A stretch of DNA of 64,000 nucleotides, from NCBI RefSeq assembly GCF_014644535.1, contig NZ_BMKW01000006.1:62001-126000 (forward strand). Reading direction: 5' to 3'. The notes under the pieces were generated by a model. The model did not search any database. It saw only the letters and a list, made by a program, of their open reading frames with translations, and was not told the origin of the DNA. Position 1 is the stretch's first letter; each line of letters starts with the position of its first letter. Source of the DNA: Neoroseomonas lacus. GTDB lineage: Bacteria > Pseudomonadota > Alphaproteobacteria > Acetobacterales > Acetobacteraceae. The position numbers and the translations under genes were made by a program. Below, in pieces: positions 16,791 to 25,893 of the stretch.

Positions 16791-17015
16791 GGAGGGGCGC
16801 CGCCCCTCCAAGCCACCCCGCCAACGTGCAGTGCACTTTGGAATGCCATCTTTTGGCGCTGGGCACTGTACGCATCCTGTGGCCACGGCGCGCGCTTCGT
16901 GCGCAAGGGCGGGTTTCGCCACCACTGCTGACCGCTGCGCAAGGCACCAAGTCGAGGTTTCCAAAGGCCCTTAGGCCTTTGGTGGGGAGAGTGCGAGAGG
17001 GGCGACGCCCCTCTC
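16791..17015. repeat. Intergenic hairpin-pair repeat, locus B
   Basis: Left end: GGAGGGGC (16791-16798) / GCCCCTCC (16802-16809), then CCAACGTGC (16821-16829) / GCACTTTGG (16833-16841), with one mismatch and other positions covaried against the family stem. Right end: CCAAAGGCC (16961-16969) / GGCCTTTGG (16974-16982), then GAGAGGGGC (16995-17003) / GCCCCTCTC (17007-17015). The region 16695-17219 has no gene otherwise. Confidence 0.8.
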
Positions 17016-17036
17016 GGTCCCACCGGTCAAGCTCAA

Positions 17037-17222
17037 GGGCCGCCGGTATCATACCAACAGCCGACCGCTGGCATCCGCCGCAACAGGCCCTCGGACGCGC
17101 CGTGCCGGAGGCACGCCTCCGGCGTGACGCGCAGACCTCCGACTTGCTTGGCCTTCGCCAGACCGCTGGCGGGCCGCATTGGCGACCTCGGCACGAGTCG
17201 TAGCCGTGGGCCGCCGGTATCA
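17037..17222. repeat. 15-base direct repeat bounding a 156-base segment
   Basis: GGGCCGCCGGTATCA occurs at 17037-17051 and again at 17208-17222. The second copy contains the stop codon of the metallophosphoesterase gene. The segment between holds a stem (GCCGGAGGC…GCCTCCGGC near 17102-17119). It looks like a target-site duplication around a small insert, or a local duplication. Confidence 0.55.
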
Positions 17223-17987
17223 AGCGGCCTCGCTGCCCGTCGGCGCCGCGTCCCGCCATGTTAGCCCCTCGGCGATACGCTGCCGGACCAGCGGTGGCCC
17301 ATCCTCGTCCAACTCGATCAATGTCCAGCCATTCGGCACGCCCTGTACGCGATGGGACAGTGTGCTGCCGCAGATCACGACCGGCGGACTGCCGGGGATC
17401 GGCGCCGAGCGATGCAGGTGGCCCGAGAGAACCGCGCAAACCCCGGCGCGCCCCATCATCGCCAGCGCGGCGCCGGCGCCAAGCGGCCTGGCGCGGCCGG
17501 GCGCCATCGGCGGGTGGCGTAGCGGGTGGTGTGCGACCACAACGACACGACGCTCCCCGGCCGCCTCGATCCGCGAGGCGAGACGCGCCAGCCGCGCGGC
17601 CGAGACACCGCCGGCCGACCAGTCGAGATGCGGTTGCGCCCGCCGCACCGTATCGAGTCCGATCAGCGCCAGCCCAGGCAGCATCACCACCGGTTCGGTG
17701 GTTTGCGAGATGAAGCGCCGCCACCGCCGCCGCGGGTCGAACATCCGCTCGAACAGCGCGCGGGCCGGGATGTCGTGATTGCCCGGCACGGCGACGACGG
17801 GGGCGGGCAGTGTGGCGATGAAAGCTGCCGCCGCCTCGAATTCCAGCTGCCGCGCACGCTGCGTCAGGTCGCCGCTGATCGCGATGGCATCGGGCGCGAA
17901 GCTGGCGATGTCCTCGATCAACGGCCCAACCAAAGCAGGCAGATGCGCACCGAAATGGATATCGGACAGATGCGCGATGCGGATCAT
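17220..17987 (-). CDS. Calcineurin-like metallophosphoesterase
   Basis: This 255-residue dimetal phosphoesterase has all family motifs: DIHFG (residue 9 onward), GDLTQR, GNHD, a HHP loop and the final GHLH. These bind two metal ions and hydrolyse phosphomonoesters, phosphodiesters or nucleotide-lipids. The start ATG at 17987 overlaps the lipid kinase stop by four bases (ATGA), which fixes it. Coupling to a diacylglycerol-kinase-like enzyme suggests a lipid-phosphate or nucleotide-sugar-lipid substrate (inference). Its stop lies inside a direct repeat. Confidence 0.9.
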   Translation of the reverse strand: MIRIAHLSDIHFGAHLPALVGPLIEDIASFAPDAIAISGDLTQRARQLEFEAAAAFIATLPAPVVAVPGNHDIPARALFERMFDPRRRWRRFISQTTEPVVMLPGLALIGLDTVRRAQPHLDWSAGGVSAARLARLASRIEAAGERRVVVVAHHPLRHPPMAPGRARPLGAGAALAMMGRAGVCAVLSGHLHRSAPIPGSPPVVICGSTLSHRVQGVPNGWTLIELDEDGPPLVRQRIAEGLTWRDAAPTGSEAA

Positions 17988-18886
17988 CCACGCGGCGGCC
18001 GCAGCACGCGCAGCGCATCGGGCCGCAGGCGGAAGCGCAGCGGCGCTTCCAGCAGATGCTGTTCGCCATCGAGGGTGACGCGCAGCCTTCCGTCGATGCC
18101 CTGCACCGCCAGATGCGGCCGATCGAAGGCGGTCACGCCCTGATCCGTGGCGAGGCGCCCGCGAATCCAGCGCCAGCCCTGCCGCAGCCCGGCGAGCAGG
18201 CCGCCGCGGCGCACCGCATGCACCTCGAAGCACGGCAAGGCACCGGGTGGCGGCAGCGTCACCACCACGGCATCGGCCCGGATGCGGCGGCCCTCGGCAC
18301 GCAGGCGGAGTGACCGGCGCGGCGCCCGCGCCATGCTCCGCAGCGTCGCGCGGATCAGCGGCAGCCAGCCGGCAAGGCCGACCCCGCGCTGCATTTCGCG
18401 AAAGCGCACCAGCCGCGACGGTCGCCCGACGATGGATTGATAGAGGAAGACCCGGCCGTTCAGCGTGCCCAGCGCCAGCGTCTCCACCGTCGCGCCGGCA
18501 AGGCTGCGCGCCGCCGCCAGCGGGTCGGACGGGATGCCGAGTCGCGCGGCCAGCCGGTTCATCGTACCGCCCGGCAGGACGCCCAGCATGACATCCAGCC
18601 CCACGATCCCCTCGGCAACGGCGCGGATCGTACCATCGCCGCCAAGGGTGAACACCACCGCCGGCCGCGCCGCGAGCGCCGCCGCGAGCTGGGCATCGAG
18701 CGGCAGGTCCGGTCGCGCCGGCATCGCGACATCATATCCGGCTCCCCCGAGCGCGGCGACGAGTCTGTCGATCCCGTCGCCATCCAGGCGTGCGGAACCG
18801 GCGGCCGGATTGACCAGCAGTGCAGCGGGTATCGGCCGCGCCATGACGGCATCGGCGGGCGAATGGACGGTCGGGTGTTCCGGCAT
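17984..18886 (-). CDS. Diacylglycerol/lipid kinase-family protein
   Basis: The protein has the DAGK catalytic domain: [13 protein letters not shown], the nucleotide-binding [16 protein letters not shown] and [16 protein letters not shown]. About 300 residues is normal for bacterial YegS/DgkB-type kinases, which phosphorylate diacylglycerol, phosphatidylglycerol or related lipids at the membrane. The C-terminal beta-sandwich ([23 protein letters not shown]) is also present. A second start, [10 protein letters not shown] at 18844, would remove a short unconserved N-terminus and is equally plausible. It overlaps the phosphoesterase gene by four bases. Confidence 0.88.
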   Translation of the reverse strand: MPEHPTVHSPADAVMARPIPAALLVNPAAGSARLDGDGIDRLVAALGGAGYDVAMPARPDLPLDAQLAAALAARPAVVFTLGGDGTIRAVAEGIVGLDVMLGVLPGGTMNRLAARLGIPSDPLAAARSLAGATVETLALGTLNGRVFLYQSIVGRPSRLVRFREMQRGVGLAGWLPLIRATLRSMARAPRRSLRLRAEGRRIRADAVVVTLPPPGALPCFEVHAVRRGGLLAGLRQGWRWIRGRLATDQGVTAFDRPHLAVQGIDGRLRVTLDGEQHLLEAPLRFRLRPDALRVLRPPRG

Positions 18887-18944
18887 GGCGCAGCAACGCG
18901 GCGGCGGGGGCGTGGTTGCATCGGATCAGGGGGGAGGAAGGTCC

Positions 18945-19076
18945 AAGTGGCGCTACCCTTCGAGCAGCCTGGCAGGAAGCTCGGTTTGAGGCCGTCGTGA
19001 AGGTCGAGGGGCGCTGCCCCTCGAGCACCCCGGCAGGAAACTCAGTTTCCTGCACCTTCGGGCGATTGCTGCGCAA
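18945..19076. repeat. Intergenic hairpin repeat, locus C (second sequence type)
   Basis: CGAGGGGC…GCCCCTCG (about 19008-19026) is followed by GCAGGAAAC…GTTTCCTGC (19034-19054). The plan matches the other copies, but both stems use a different sequence. A decayed tandem copy with the same GGCGCT…CGAGCA…GGCAGGAA…GTTT layout precedes it at about 18950-18990. It sits between ftsK and the lipid kinase gene. Confidence 0.7.
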
Positions 19077-19079
19077 TTG

Positions 19080-21662
19080 TCAGTCGCGCGGGCCCGGCGC
19101 CAATACCTCGCGTTTGCCGACATGGTTGGCGGCGCCGACGACGCCCTGCTTTTCCATCTGCTCGATCAGCTTCGCCGCGCGATTGTAGCCGATGTTCAAA
19201 TGACGCTGGACGAAGGAGGTGCTCGCCTTGCCCTCCCGCGTCACCAGATCCACCGCCTGGTCGTACAGCGAAGCCTCGCCATCCGTGTTGCCGCCCAGCA
19301 TGCCGGGCTGCATGCCGTCCTCATCCGGCTCCTCGGTGACTTCCTCGATGTAGGAAGGCTCGCCCTGTTCGCGCAGGAATTCCACCACGCGCTCGACCTC
19401 GGTGTCCGACACGAAAGGCCCATGCACGCGCGCCAGCCGCCCGCCGCCAGGCATGTGCAGCATGTCACCCTGGCCGAGCAGCTGCTCCGCGCCCTGCTCG
19501 CCGAGAATGGTGCGGCTGTCGATCTTCGAGGTCACCTGGAAGGAGATGCGCGTCGGGAAATTCGCCTTGATGGTGCCGGTGATGACATCAACCGACGGCC
19601 GCTGCGTCGCCATGATCACATGGATGCCCGCGGCACGCGCCATCTGCGCGAGGCGCTGCACGGCGGCCTCGATCTCCTTGCCGGCGACGATCATCAGATC
19701 GGCCATTTCGTCGATGACGACGACGATCATCGGCAGCGGCTCGAGCGCGAGCGGCTGTTCCTCAAACACCGGCTTGCCAGTATCGGGGTCGAAGCCGGTC
19801 TGCACCTTGCGCGTCAGCACCTCGCCACGCGTGCGCGCCGCGACGACCTTGTCGTTGTAGCCGCCGATGTTTCGCACGCCGAGCTGCGACATGGAGCGAT
19901 ACCGTCGCTCCATCTCGCGCACCGTCCATTTCAGCGCGCCGATCGCCTTGGGCGGTTCCGTCACCACCGGCGCCAGCAGATGCGGGATGCGGTCATAGAC
20001 CGACAATTCCAGCATCTTCGGGTCGATCATGATGAAGCGGCATTCCTCCGGCCCGAAGCGATAGAGCAGCGACAGGATCATCGTGTTGATGCCGACCGAC
20101 TTCCCCGAGCCGGTGGTGCCCGCGATCAGCAGATGCGGCATGCGTGCGAGGTCGGCGATGACCGGCCCGCCGCCGATATCCTTGCCCAGCGCCAGCGGCA
20201 GCTTCGCCTGGTGCCGTCCCCAGGATTCATCGGCGAACATCTCGGACAGGTACACGGTCTCGCGCTTGGCATTCGGCATCTCGATGCCGATCACGTTGCG
20301 CCCCGGCACCGTCGCGATACGGACCGCGATCAGCGACATCGACCGTGCGATATCGTCGGCGAGGCCGATGACGCGCGAGGATTTCGTCCCCGGCGCCGGC
20401 TCCAGTTCATACAGCGTCACCACCGGGCCGGGGCGTATCTCGGCGATGCGCCCGCGCACGCCGTAATCCTCCAGCACGCTCTCCAGCAGCCGCGCATTGG
20501 CCTGCAGCGATTCCTCCGAAGGCCGGCCGGTGCGCCGCGCTGGCGCCTCGGTCAGCAGGTCGAGCGGCGGCAGCTTCCACCCCTCGGTGCCGAGGTCGAG
20601 CGCGCGCTGCTCCGGCGCGCGGCGGCCCCGGTCGGGCGCGCGGTCCAGCACCTTGGTGCGCGAGGCCAGCCGTGGCTTGCCGGCGGGCTCGGTGCCCGGC
20701 CGCACGTCGCCATCCTGGCCCGGCAGCGGGGCGGGCGGGTCGGTCGGGTTGGGCGGAACGGCGGTCGCCGCCTCATCAGCCGCGCGCAACATCGCGCCGA
20801 GCGGCGTGGCATTCGGCTCCCGCCGCATCAGCGCGCCGGCGCCGCGGCCAACGCTGCGGCCCATGCTGCGGAAGGGTACGCCCAGCCGGGCGAACAGCCC
20901 CGGCACCGCCGGGTCGCGCCGCTCGGGTTCGTGATCCGGCTCTTCCTCGTCACGACCGGGGCCTTGGCGACGCAGGCTGGCCGCACCGCTGCGTGCCGCG
21001 CCGACGGCGACCTGCCCGGCGCCGACCGCCACGCGACCGGCGCCGCGCCATTCACCCACCGTCAGCCCGCAGGCGATGAAGGCGGTGCCGACCGCGGCGA
21101 CCATCACGATACCCTGGCCGACCAACATGCCGGCCGGCCCGAGGACGCGCGCCAGCGTATCCACCAGCAGCCCGGCCACGGTCGGCCCGACAATTCCGCC
21201 CGGCCCCGCCTCGACCGGCAGCAACTGGGGCAGCGGCAACAGCGACAGCGCCGCCGCAGCCATCGGCATCCCCGCCAGCAGCCCCAGCAGCCGTACCGTG
21301 ACCGACCCGATGCCGCGATGCGTCACCAGCCGGAACGCCCAGGCGAGCAGTGCCAGGCAGGGCAGCGCCGCGCCGAAGCCGAAGCCCTGCAGCATCAGGT
21401 CCGACACCACCGCGCCCACCGGCCCGGCCAAGTTCGTGGTCGGCCCATGGGTCGCGGTATTGAAGGACGGGTCTGCCGGATTGTGGCTGCCCAGCGCGAC
21501 GCCGAGTCCGATGGCGACGATCGCCACCAGCAGGCCGAACATCTCCATCGCCCGACGGCGCAGCACCGCACGGACAGCGGCCGAGGCGAAACGGCCGGAA
21601 CCGGAACTGGCGGAGGACCGGACGGAGGCCGGCGAGGGGTCGGTCAATGCGGCGCGGGTCAT
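19080..21662 (-). CDS. ftsK: DNA translocase FtsK
   Basis: An 860-residue septal DNA pump that clears chromosome dimers at division. From the start at 21662 there is a charged N-terminus, then four or five membrane helices (about residues 38-200, e.g. [17 protein letters not shown] and [20 protein letters not shown]), a Pro/Arg-rich linker (about 210-345), and the RecA-like motor with Walker [13 protein letters not shown] (near 512) and the Walker B region [14 protein letters not shown]. The C-terminal gamma winged-helix domain that reads KOPS sites is present ([20 protein letters not shown], then [18 protein letters not shown]). The next upstream in-frame reading adds non-homologous residues. 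Full-length and intact. Confidence 0.96.
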   Translation of the reverse strand: MTRAALTDPSPASVRSSASSGSGRFASAAVRAVLRRRAMEMFGLLVAIVAIGLGVALGSHNPADPSFNTATHGPTTNLAGPVGAVVSDLMLQGFGFGAALPCLALLAWAFRLVTHRGIGSVTVRLLGLLAGMPMAAAALSLLPLPQLLPVEAGPGGIVGPTVAGLLVDTLARVLGPAGMLVGQGIVMVAAVGTAFIACGLTVGEWRGAGRVAVGAGQVAVGAARSGAASLRRQGPGRDEEEPDHEPERRDPAVPGLFARLGVPFRSMGRSVGRGAGALMRREPNATPLGAMLRAADEAATAVPPNPTDPPAPLPGQDGDVRPGTEPAGKPRLASRTKVLDRAPDRGRRAPEQRALDLGTEGWKLPPLDLLTEAPARRTGRPSEESLQANARLLESVLEDYGVRGRIAEIRPGPVVTLYELEPAPGTKSSRVIGLADDIARSMSLIAVRIATVPGRNVIGIEMPNAKRETVYLSEMFADESWGRHQAKLPLALGKDIGGGPVIADLARMPHLLIAGTTGSGKSVGINTMILSLLYRFGPEECRFIMIDPKMLELSVYDRIPHLLAPVVTEPPKAIGALKWTVREMERRYRSMSQLGVRNIGGYNDKVVAARTRGEVLTRKVQTGFDPDTGKPVFEEQPLALEPLPMIVVVIDEMADLMIVAGKEIEAAVQRLAQMARAAGIHVIMATQRPSVDVITGTIKANFPTRISFQVTSKIDSRTILGEQGAEQLLGQGDMLHMPGGGRLARVHGPFVSDTEVERVVEFLREQGEPSYIEEVTEEPDEDGMQPGMLGGNTDGEASLYDQAVDLVTREGKASTSFVQRHLNIGYNRAAKLIEQMEKQGVVGAANHVGKREVLAPGPRD

Positions 21663-21835
21663 CGGCTCTTTGTCTTGATCCTGGCTGGCAATGCTACACG
21701 GGAAGTGCCTGCCGGCGCAGTGTTTCGGCGAGGGTGGCACGGATTGCCCCAACGAGGCGTTGCCGCCGCGCCACGGTGCCCCCGCCGCACCGCGCAAGAC
21801 GCCCTAGCCGCCCTGACGCCGCCGCCCGGCACCAG

Positions 21836-21897
21836 GCTGAGGTTTCCAAAGGCCCTTAGGCCTTTGGTGGGGAGGTTCGGAGGGGCAAAGCCCCTCT
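21836..21897. repeat. Intergenic hairpin repeat, locus D (right half only)
   Basis: CCAAAGGCC (21846-21854) / GGCCTTTGG (21859-21867), then TGGGGAGG and GAGGGGC (21880-21886) / GCCCCTC (21890-21896). It is preceded by GGCACCAGGCTGAGGTTT, a lead-in shared with other loci. It lies upstream of ftsK and just after the stop of the next gene. Confidence 0.75.
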
Positions 21898-21920
21898 GAT
21901 CAACAGCCCGCCCCAACGCC

Positions 21921-22430
21921 TCAAGCCCCCGCCAGGAACACCGGCGGCGGCACCTCGCCACCCGGCAGGGCGGTAGCCACCAGTACCGCGCCGCCCGGTG
22001 CGGGCTCCAACGCCAATCGCAGCACGCTGCTCGGCGGGGCCATCGCCGCGGCCTCCCGTGCGAGGCGCAAGATCGTCGCCTGCAACGCCGCCGGCGAGGC
22101 CGCCAGCGGCGGCAGCACCGGCGCCGCCACCATCTCCGCCAGGCGGCCAGGCCCAACGCTCAGCCGCACCAGTGGATTCATGCCGGCGAAGACGGCCTGC
22201 GCCGGTGTCCCGTCCGGGGGCGGCGCGCCGAGGGCGAGATAGGCGTGCAGCAGCGCCTGCAAACGCGCCGAGGCGTCGGTCAGCCGCTCGGCGCGGGCGA
22301 TGTCGCGCTCGCTGGCGCCGCGGGCCCGCTGCATCAATTCGGCGGTGCCGGACAGTGCGGCGAGCAGGTTGTTCGCCTCATGCCGCACCGGTCGGGCCAG
22401 CTCGACGAGCAGGTCAAGCGGGTCGGTCAT
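21921..22430 (-). CDS. Histidine-phosphotransfer / kinase dimerisation-like protein
   Basis: This 169-residue soluble protein begins like the DHp helix of a sensor kinase: His17 in ARPVRHEANNLLAALSGTAEL, the H-[E/D]-x-N-N pattern of phospho-acceptor helices. The rest resembles a shrunken HATPase fold, but no ATP-binding N- or G-box is visible, so it cannot be an active kinase. That arrangement recalls the ChpT class of alphaproteobacterial phosphotransferases (pseudo-HATPase with a DHp), though similarity is loose. Its start overlaps the stop of the penicillin-binding protein gene by four bases, coupling a signalling-like protein to cell-wall synthesis. Function unproven. Confidence 0.55.
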   Translation of the reverse strand: MTDPLDLLVELARPVRHEANNLLAALSGTAELMQRARGASERDIARAERLTDASARLQALLHAYLALGAPPPDGTPAQAVFAGMNPLVRLSVGPGRLAEMVAAPVLPPLAASPAALQATILRLAREAAAMAPPSSVLRLALEPAPGGAVLVATALPGGEVPPPVFLAGA

Positions 22431-24262
22431 TCGCCGCCCCGGCCGCGCTGGCTGTCCAGGATGTCGTGGAAGAGACGCGCCGGCAGGCCCCCGCCGGCCA
22501 CCCCATCCATCGGCGTCGCATCGTCATTGCCCAGCCAGATACCCATCACCAGCCCCCCCGCGATGCCGATGAACCAGGCATCGCGATTATCCTGCGTCGT
22601 GCCGGTCTTGCCCGCCACCACAATGCCGACCACCGCGGCGGCGCGGCCGGTGCCCCGCGATACCGTCGCGCCCATCATCCGGCGCATCGCCTCGGCCGCC
22701 TCGGCGGTGATGACCGGCGCGGGGGCCGGCGGCAGCCAGGCGATCGGGCGCCCCTCCGCGCGCGCCTCCGCCACGCCGAAGGGGGCGATGCGCCGCCCGC
22801 CATTGGCAAAGGGCGCATAGGCCGCGACCAGGTCGAGCAGCGTCACCTCCGCGGTGCCGAGCGCGATCGAGGCATCGCGTGGGAACGGCCCCGGCAGGCC
22901 AAGCCGCTGCGCCACGGCGGCGACGGCCCGCGCCCCGCCGGCGCGCTGCATGACCCGCACAGCCGCGGTGTTCACCGAAAAGGCCAGGGCGTCCTCGATG
23001 CTGATCTCCCCGCGCGTCCGCCAATGGCCATTGCCCGGCGACCAGCCACCCAGGCTGATCGGCCCGTCCGAGACCATGTCATCCGGCCGCCCCCCCGCCT
23101 CGATCGCGGCGAGATAGACGAAGGGCTTGAAGGCCGAGCCCGGCTGCCGCCGCGCCTGGGTGGCGCGGTTGAACGGGCTGGCGCGGTAGTCGCGGCCGCC
23201 GGCCATGGCGCGCACGGCGCCGGAGCCGGCCTCGATCGCCACCACCGCGCCCTGGGAGACGCCGGCGGGGCGGCCCTGGCTGGCCAGCATCGCCTCCAGC
23301 CGTGCCTCGACCGCCGCCTGCAACCGCGAATCGAGCGTGGTGCGCAGCAACAGGTCCGAGGTCGCCGGGGCGCGGTCGCCGATGCGGTCGCGCACCCAAT
23401 CGGCGAACCAGCCGGCATCGCGCGACGGCGCGCGCGGGAATTGCAGGCGTTCGGCCTCGACCATCGCGCTGGCGGCGGTCAGCGCGCCGGTCTCGACCAT
23501 GGCGTCCAGCACCTCCACCGCGCGATGCACCGCCGCGCTCGGGTTGACGCGCGGATTGTAGCGCGACGGCGCCCTGGGCAGCCCGGCCAGCACTGCCGCC
23601 TGGCCCGGTGTCAGCCGCCGCGCCGGCACGCCGAAATACAGCCGCGCCGCTGCATCCACGCCATAGGTTCCGGCGCCGAGATAGACGCGGTTGAGGTAGA
23701 TCGTCAGCAGTTCATCCTTGGTGAAGCGCTGTTCCAGCCACAAAGCGAGCAGCGCTTCCTGCACCTTGCGCCGCAGGCTGCGCTCGGGCGTGAGGAACAG
23801 GTTCTTGGCCAACTGCTGGGTCAGCGTCGAGCCGCCCTGCACGACCCGCCCGGCGGTCACGTTCACCACCATGGCGCGCACCAGCCCGACCAGGTCCAGG
23901 CCCCTATGGTCGCGGAAGCGGCGATCCTCGATGGCGATGAAGGCGGCCGGCACATGGGCCGGCAGGTCGCGCAGCCGCACCGTCTCGCCATACAGGTCGC
24001 CGCTGGTCGACAGCAGCGAGCCATCGGCGGCGACCATGGTGACCGAAGGCCGCCGGGTGATCAGCGAATCCTCCGGCCGAGGCAGGTCCCAGGCGAAGAA
24101 GATCACCGCGACGAAGGCGGCAACCAGGCCCCAGACAGCGAGGAAAAGTGCCCAGCGGAACAGGCGCGGCGCCATCCGGCGTCGCGCGCGAGCGGGGGGT
24201 GCGGGTCGGGCGGGTGCGGCGATGGGGGATCGCCGCACCCGTGGCGCGACGGCACGGGGCAT
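22427..24262 (-). CDS. Class A penicillin-binding protein 1A-type
   Basis: This 611-residue bifunctional peptidoglycan enzyme has one N-terminal membrane helix (about 37-58), a glycosyltransferase-51 domain (catalytic Glu112 in IEDRRFRDH; QGGSTLTQQLAKN at 142-154) and a transpeptidase domain (nucleophile Ser376 with Lys379 in PGSAFKP; SVN at 429-431; KTGTT from 552). It polymerises and crosslinks wall glycan. It is shorter than PBP1a of enteric bacteria and lacks the large inserted domain, resembling PBP1c/PbpF-like short forms but without a C-terminal BiPBP domain. All active residues are present. Confidence 0.95.
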   Translation of the reverse strand: MPRAVAPRVRRSPIAAPARPAPPARARRRMAPRLFRWALFLAVWGLVAAFVAVIFFAWDLPRPEDSLITRRPSVTMVAADGSLLSTSGDLYGETVRLRDLPAHVPAAFIAIEDRRFRDHRGLDLVGLVRAMVVNVTAGRVVQGGSTLTQQLAKNLFLTPERSLRRKVQEALLALWLEQRFTKDELLTIYLNRVYLGAGTYGVDAAARLYFGVPARRLTPGQAAVLAGLPRAPSRYNPRVNPSAAVHRAVEVLDAMVETGALTAASAMVEAERLQFPRAPSRDAGWFADWVRDRIGDRAPATSDLLLRTTLDSRLQAAVEARLEAMLASQGRPAGVSQGAVVAIEAGSGAVRAMAGGRDYRASPFNRATQARRQPGSAFKPFVYLAAIEAGGRPDDMVSDGPISLGGWSPGNGHWRTRGEISIEDALAFSVNTAAVRVMQRAGGARAVAAVAQRLGLPGPFPRDASIALGTAEVTLLDLVAAYAPFANGGRRIAPFGVAEARAEGRPIAWLPPAPAPVITAEAAEAMRRMMGATVSRGTGRAAAVVGIVVAGKTGTTQDNRDAWFIGIAGGLVMGIWLGNDDATPMDGVAGGGLPARLFHDILDSQRGRGGE

Positions 24263-24318
24263 TGAAGGCGCCTATAGCATGGCGGGGGGAGCGCGTCGCA
24301 AATCTCGGCGGAAGGTCA

Positions 24319-24672
24319 GAGGGGCGCCGCCCCTCCGAACCACCCCGCCAAAGGGCTGGGCCCTTTGGAATGCCTTTCCGTGGCTCCGGGCGCCGTTGTC
24401 GGATTGGGCGTCGGAACCCACCCCCGCGCCCCGTTCGACCGCGTGACGGCCCCCGGCCCGACGGGCGTGACCGATTGCCCGCCGCCAATTCAATTCCTGC
24501 CACCCGGCACGACAGCCAGGATCGGCATCAGGATTCATCGCCCTGCACAGCGCGACGCTCGTTCCCGCGAACAAGCCTCCGCGCCCAACACCAGGTATCG
24601 GTTTCCAAAGGCCCCGGGCCTTTGGTGGGGGCGTGAGGCACTGCCTCACGCGGAGAGGGCAAAACCCTCTCC
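24319..24672. repeat. Intergenic hairpin-pair repeat, locus F (most complete)
   Basis: Left end: GAGGGGC (24319-24325) / GCCCCTC (24329-24335), then CCAAAGGGC (24348-24356) / GCCCTTTGG (24360-24368). Right end: CCAAAGGCC (24605-24613) / GGCCTTTGG (24617-24625), an extra stem GCGTGAGGCA…TGCCTCACGC (24631-24651), then GGAGAGGG (24652-24659) / CCCTCTCC (24665-24672). The two ends are inverted copies of each other around about 235 bases with no gene. Confidence 0.82.
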
Positions 24673-24688
24673 GGTCCCGCCCCAACCG

Positions 24689-25042
24689 TCAGCCGACGCC
24701 CTTCATCCGCCGCAACAACGCCGCCAGCCGCGCCTCCGCAGCCCGCTGTGCGGCCCGTTCGATGGCGCGGTAATCCGCCACCAGGCTGCGCCCGGCATCG
24801 GTCAGGGTGGCGCCGCCGCCCCGATACCCGCCGGTGCTGGCCTCGACCACCGGGCTGCCGAGCTGGGTATTGAGCGCATCGACCAAATCCCAGGCCCGCT
24901 TGTAGCTCATCCCCAGCGCACGTCCGGCCGCCGAGATCGACCCTTCGCGGTCGATCGCCTCCAGCAGCCGAATCTTGCCCGGCCCAATTCGCCCGCCCCC
25001 CGGCAGGTCGATGCGCAGGCTCAGCTCGGCCGCCTCGGTCAT
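24689..25042 (-). CDS. modE: Short ModE-type winged-helix regulator
   Basis: A 117-residue protein with the N-terminal winged-helix domain of the molybdate regulator ModE: RIGPGKIRLLEAIDREGSIS followed by AAGRALGMSYKRAWDLVDALN and a wing (GGYRGGGATLTDAGRSLV). The two molybdate-binding MOP domains of classical ModE are absent, as in the widespread one-domain version. That version may sense molybdate differently or rely on another protein. It is the last gene of the modABCD operon, its start overlapping modD by four bases, which suggests autoregulation of the cluster. Confidence 0.88.
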   Translation of the reverse strand: MTEAAELSLRIDLPGGGRIGPGKIRLLEAIDREGSISAAGRALGMSYKRAWDLVDALNTQLGSPVVEASTGGYRGGGATLTDAGRSLVADYRAIERAAQRAAEARLAALLRRMKGVG

Positions 25043-25893
25043 GGCGCGGCCGCCGTGATGGCCACGCCGATATCGGCCGGCGGCGCGGCATAGACCGCCG
25101 ACGTCACCAGCAACTCGGCTCCCGCACGGGCATAGGCGGCGGCATTGGCCTCGGTCACCCCGCCGGCGACGACGAGCAGCGGGTGCTTCGGCAGCCTGGC
25201 CATGGCGCGAACCGCCTCGGCCACCTGCTCGGGGGAGAGCTTGTCGAGCTGCACCGCATCCACCCCGGCGGCAGCGAACCACAGCGCCTCGTCGACGCTC
25301 TCGGCCTCGACCTCGATCTTGCGTTCCGGCTGAGCGGCACGCAGCGCGGCGACCCACAGATGCGGCGGCTGGCGGCCGAGAAAGACGCGATGCTGGGCAA
25401 ACACCAGCACGCTGTCCGACAGGCCGAGCCGGTGCGGGATGCAGCTGCCGGCCATGATCGCCTTCAGCATCACGTCCTTCGCCCCAGGCAGGTGCTTGCG
25501 CGTGCAGGCCACGGCGATGCCCGGCCGGCCTTCCCGTGCGGCGGTCAGGATGCGCCGCGCGCGGGTGGCGACGCCGGAGGTCACCTCCATCAGCGTCTGC
25601 GCCACCTTCAGCCCGCGATGCAGGGCGGTAGCGTCGCCCTCGGCGATCAGCAGGTCCCCGCCCGCCTCGACCTGCGCGCCGGAGGCGGCCATGCGCCGCG
25701 CCGCCGTACAGCCGGCGAGCAGCATCAGGCGTTCGCCTTCCTCGACGCAGCAGGCGGTGATGGTCGCGCGGGTGCGGAAGGTTGCGGTGCCGCGCCGCTC
25801 GCCGATGCCCAGGCCGCGCGTCGTCAGGTCGCCAAAGGGCGCGTCCTCACGCAGCATGGCGAGCAGCCGTTCGTCAGGCAGCAGGTAGGGCAT
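25039..25893 (-). CDS. modD: ModD, NadC-like protein of the molybdate operon
   Basis: This 284-residue protein has the nicotinate-nucleotide pyrophosphorylase (NadC) fold. Recognisable segments are EDAPFGDLTTRGLGI, VAQTLMEVTSGVATRAR, CTRKHLPGAKDVMLKAIMAG and the C-terminal VAGGVTEANAAAYARAGAEL. In molybdate operons this NadC relative is called ModD; its reaction is not settled, though it retains the phosphoribosyl-binding architecture. It is placed between modC (20-base overlap) and the ModE-like gene (four-base overlap). The operon context and the CTRKHLPG signature separate it from true NadC. Confidence 0.87.
   Translation of the reverse strand: MPYLLPDERLLAMLREDAPFGDLTTRGLGIGERRGTATFRTRATITACCVEEGERLMLLAGCTAARRMAASGAQVEAGGDLLIAEGDATALHRGLKVAQTLMEVTSGVATRARRILTAAREGRPGIAVACTRKHLPGAKDVMLKAIMAGSCIPHRLGLSDSVLVFAQHRVFLGRQPPHLWVAALRAAQPERKIEVEAESVDEALWFAAAGVDAVQLDKLSPEQVAEAVRAMARLPKHPLLVVAGGVTEANAAAYARAGAELLVTSAVYAAPPADIGVAITAAAP

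Noticed and set aside
19077-21899. 940-codon open frame on the plus strand
   Set aside because: It lies antisense to ftsK and has no recognisable domain, only His/Arg/Gln-rich composition.
21998-24265. 755-codon open frame on the plus strand
   Set aside because: It is antisense to the penicillin-binding protein gene; no domain or ribosome-binding site supports it.
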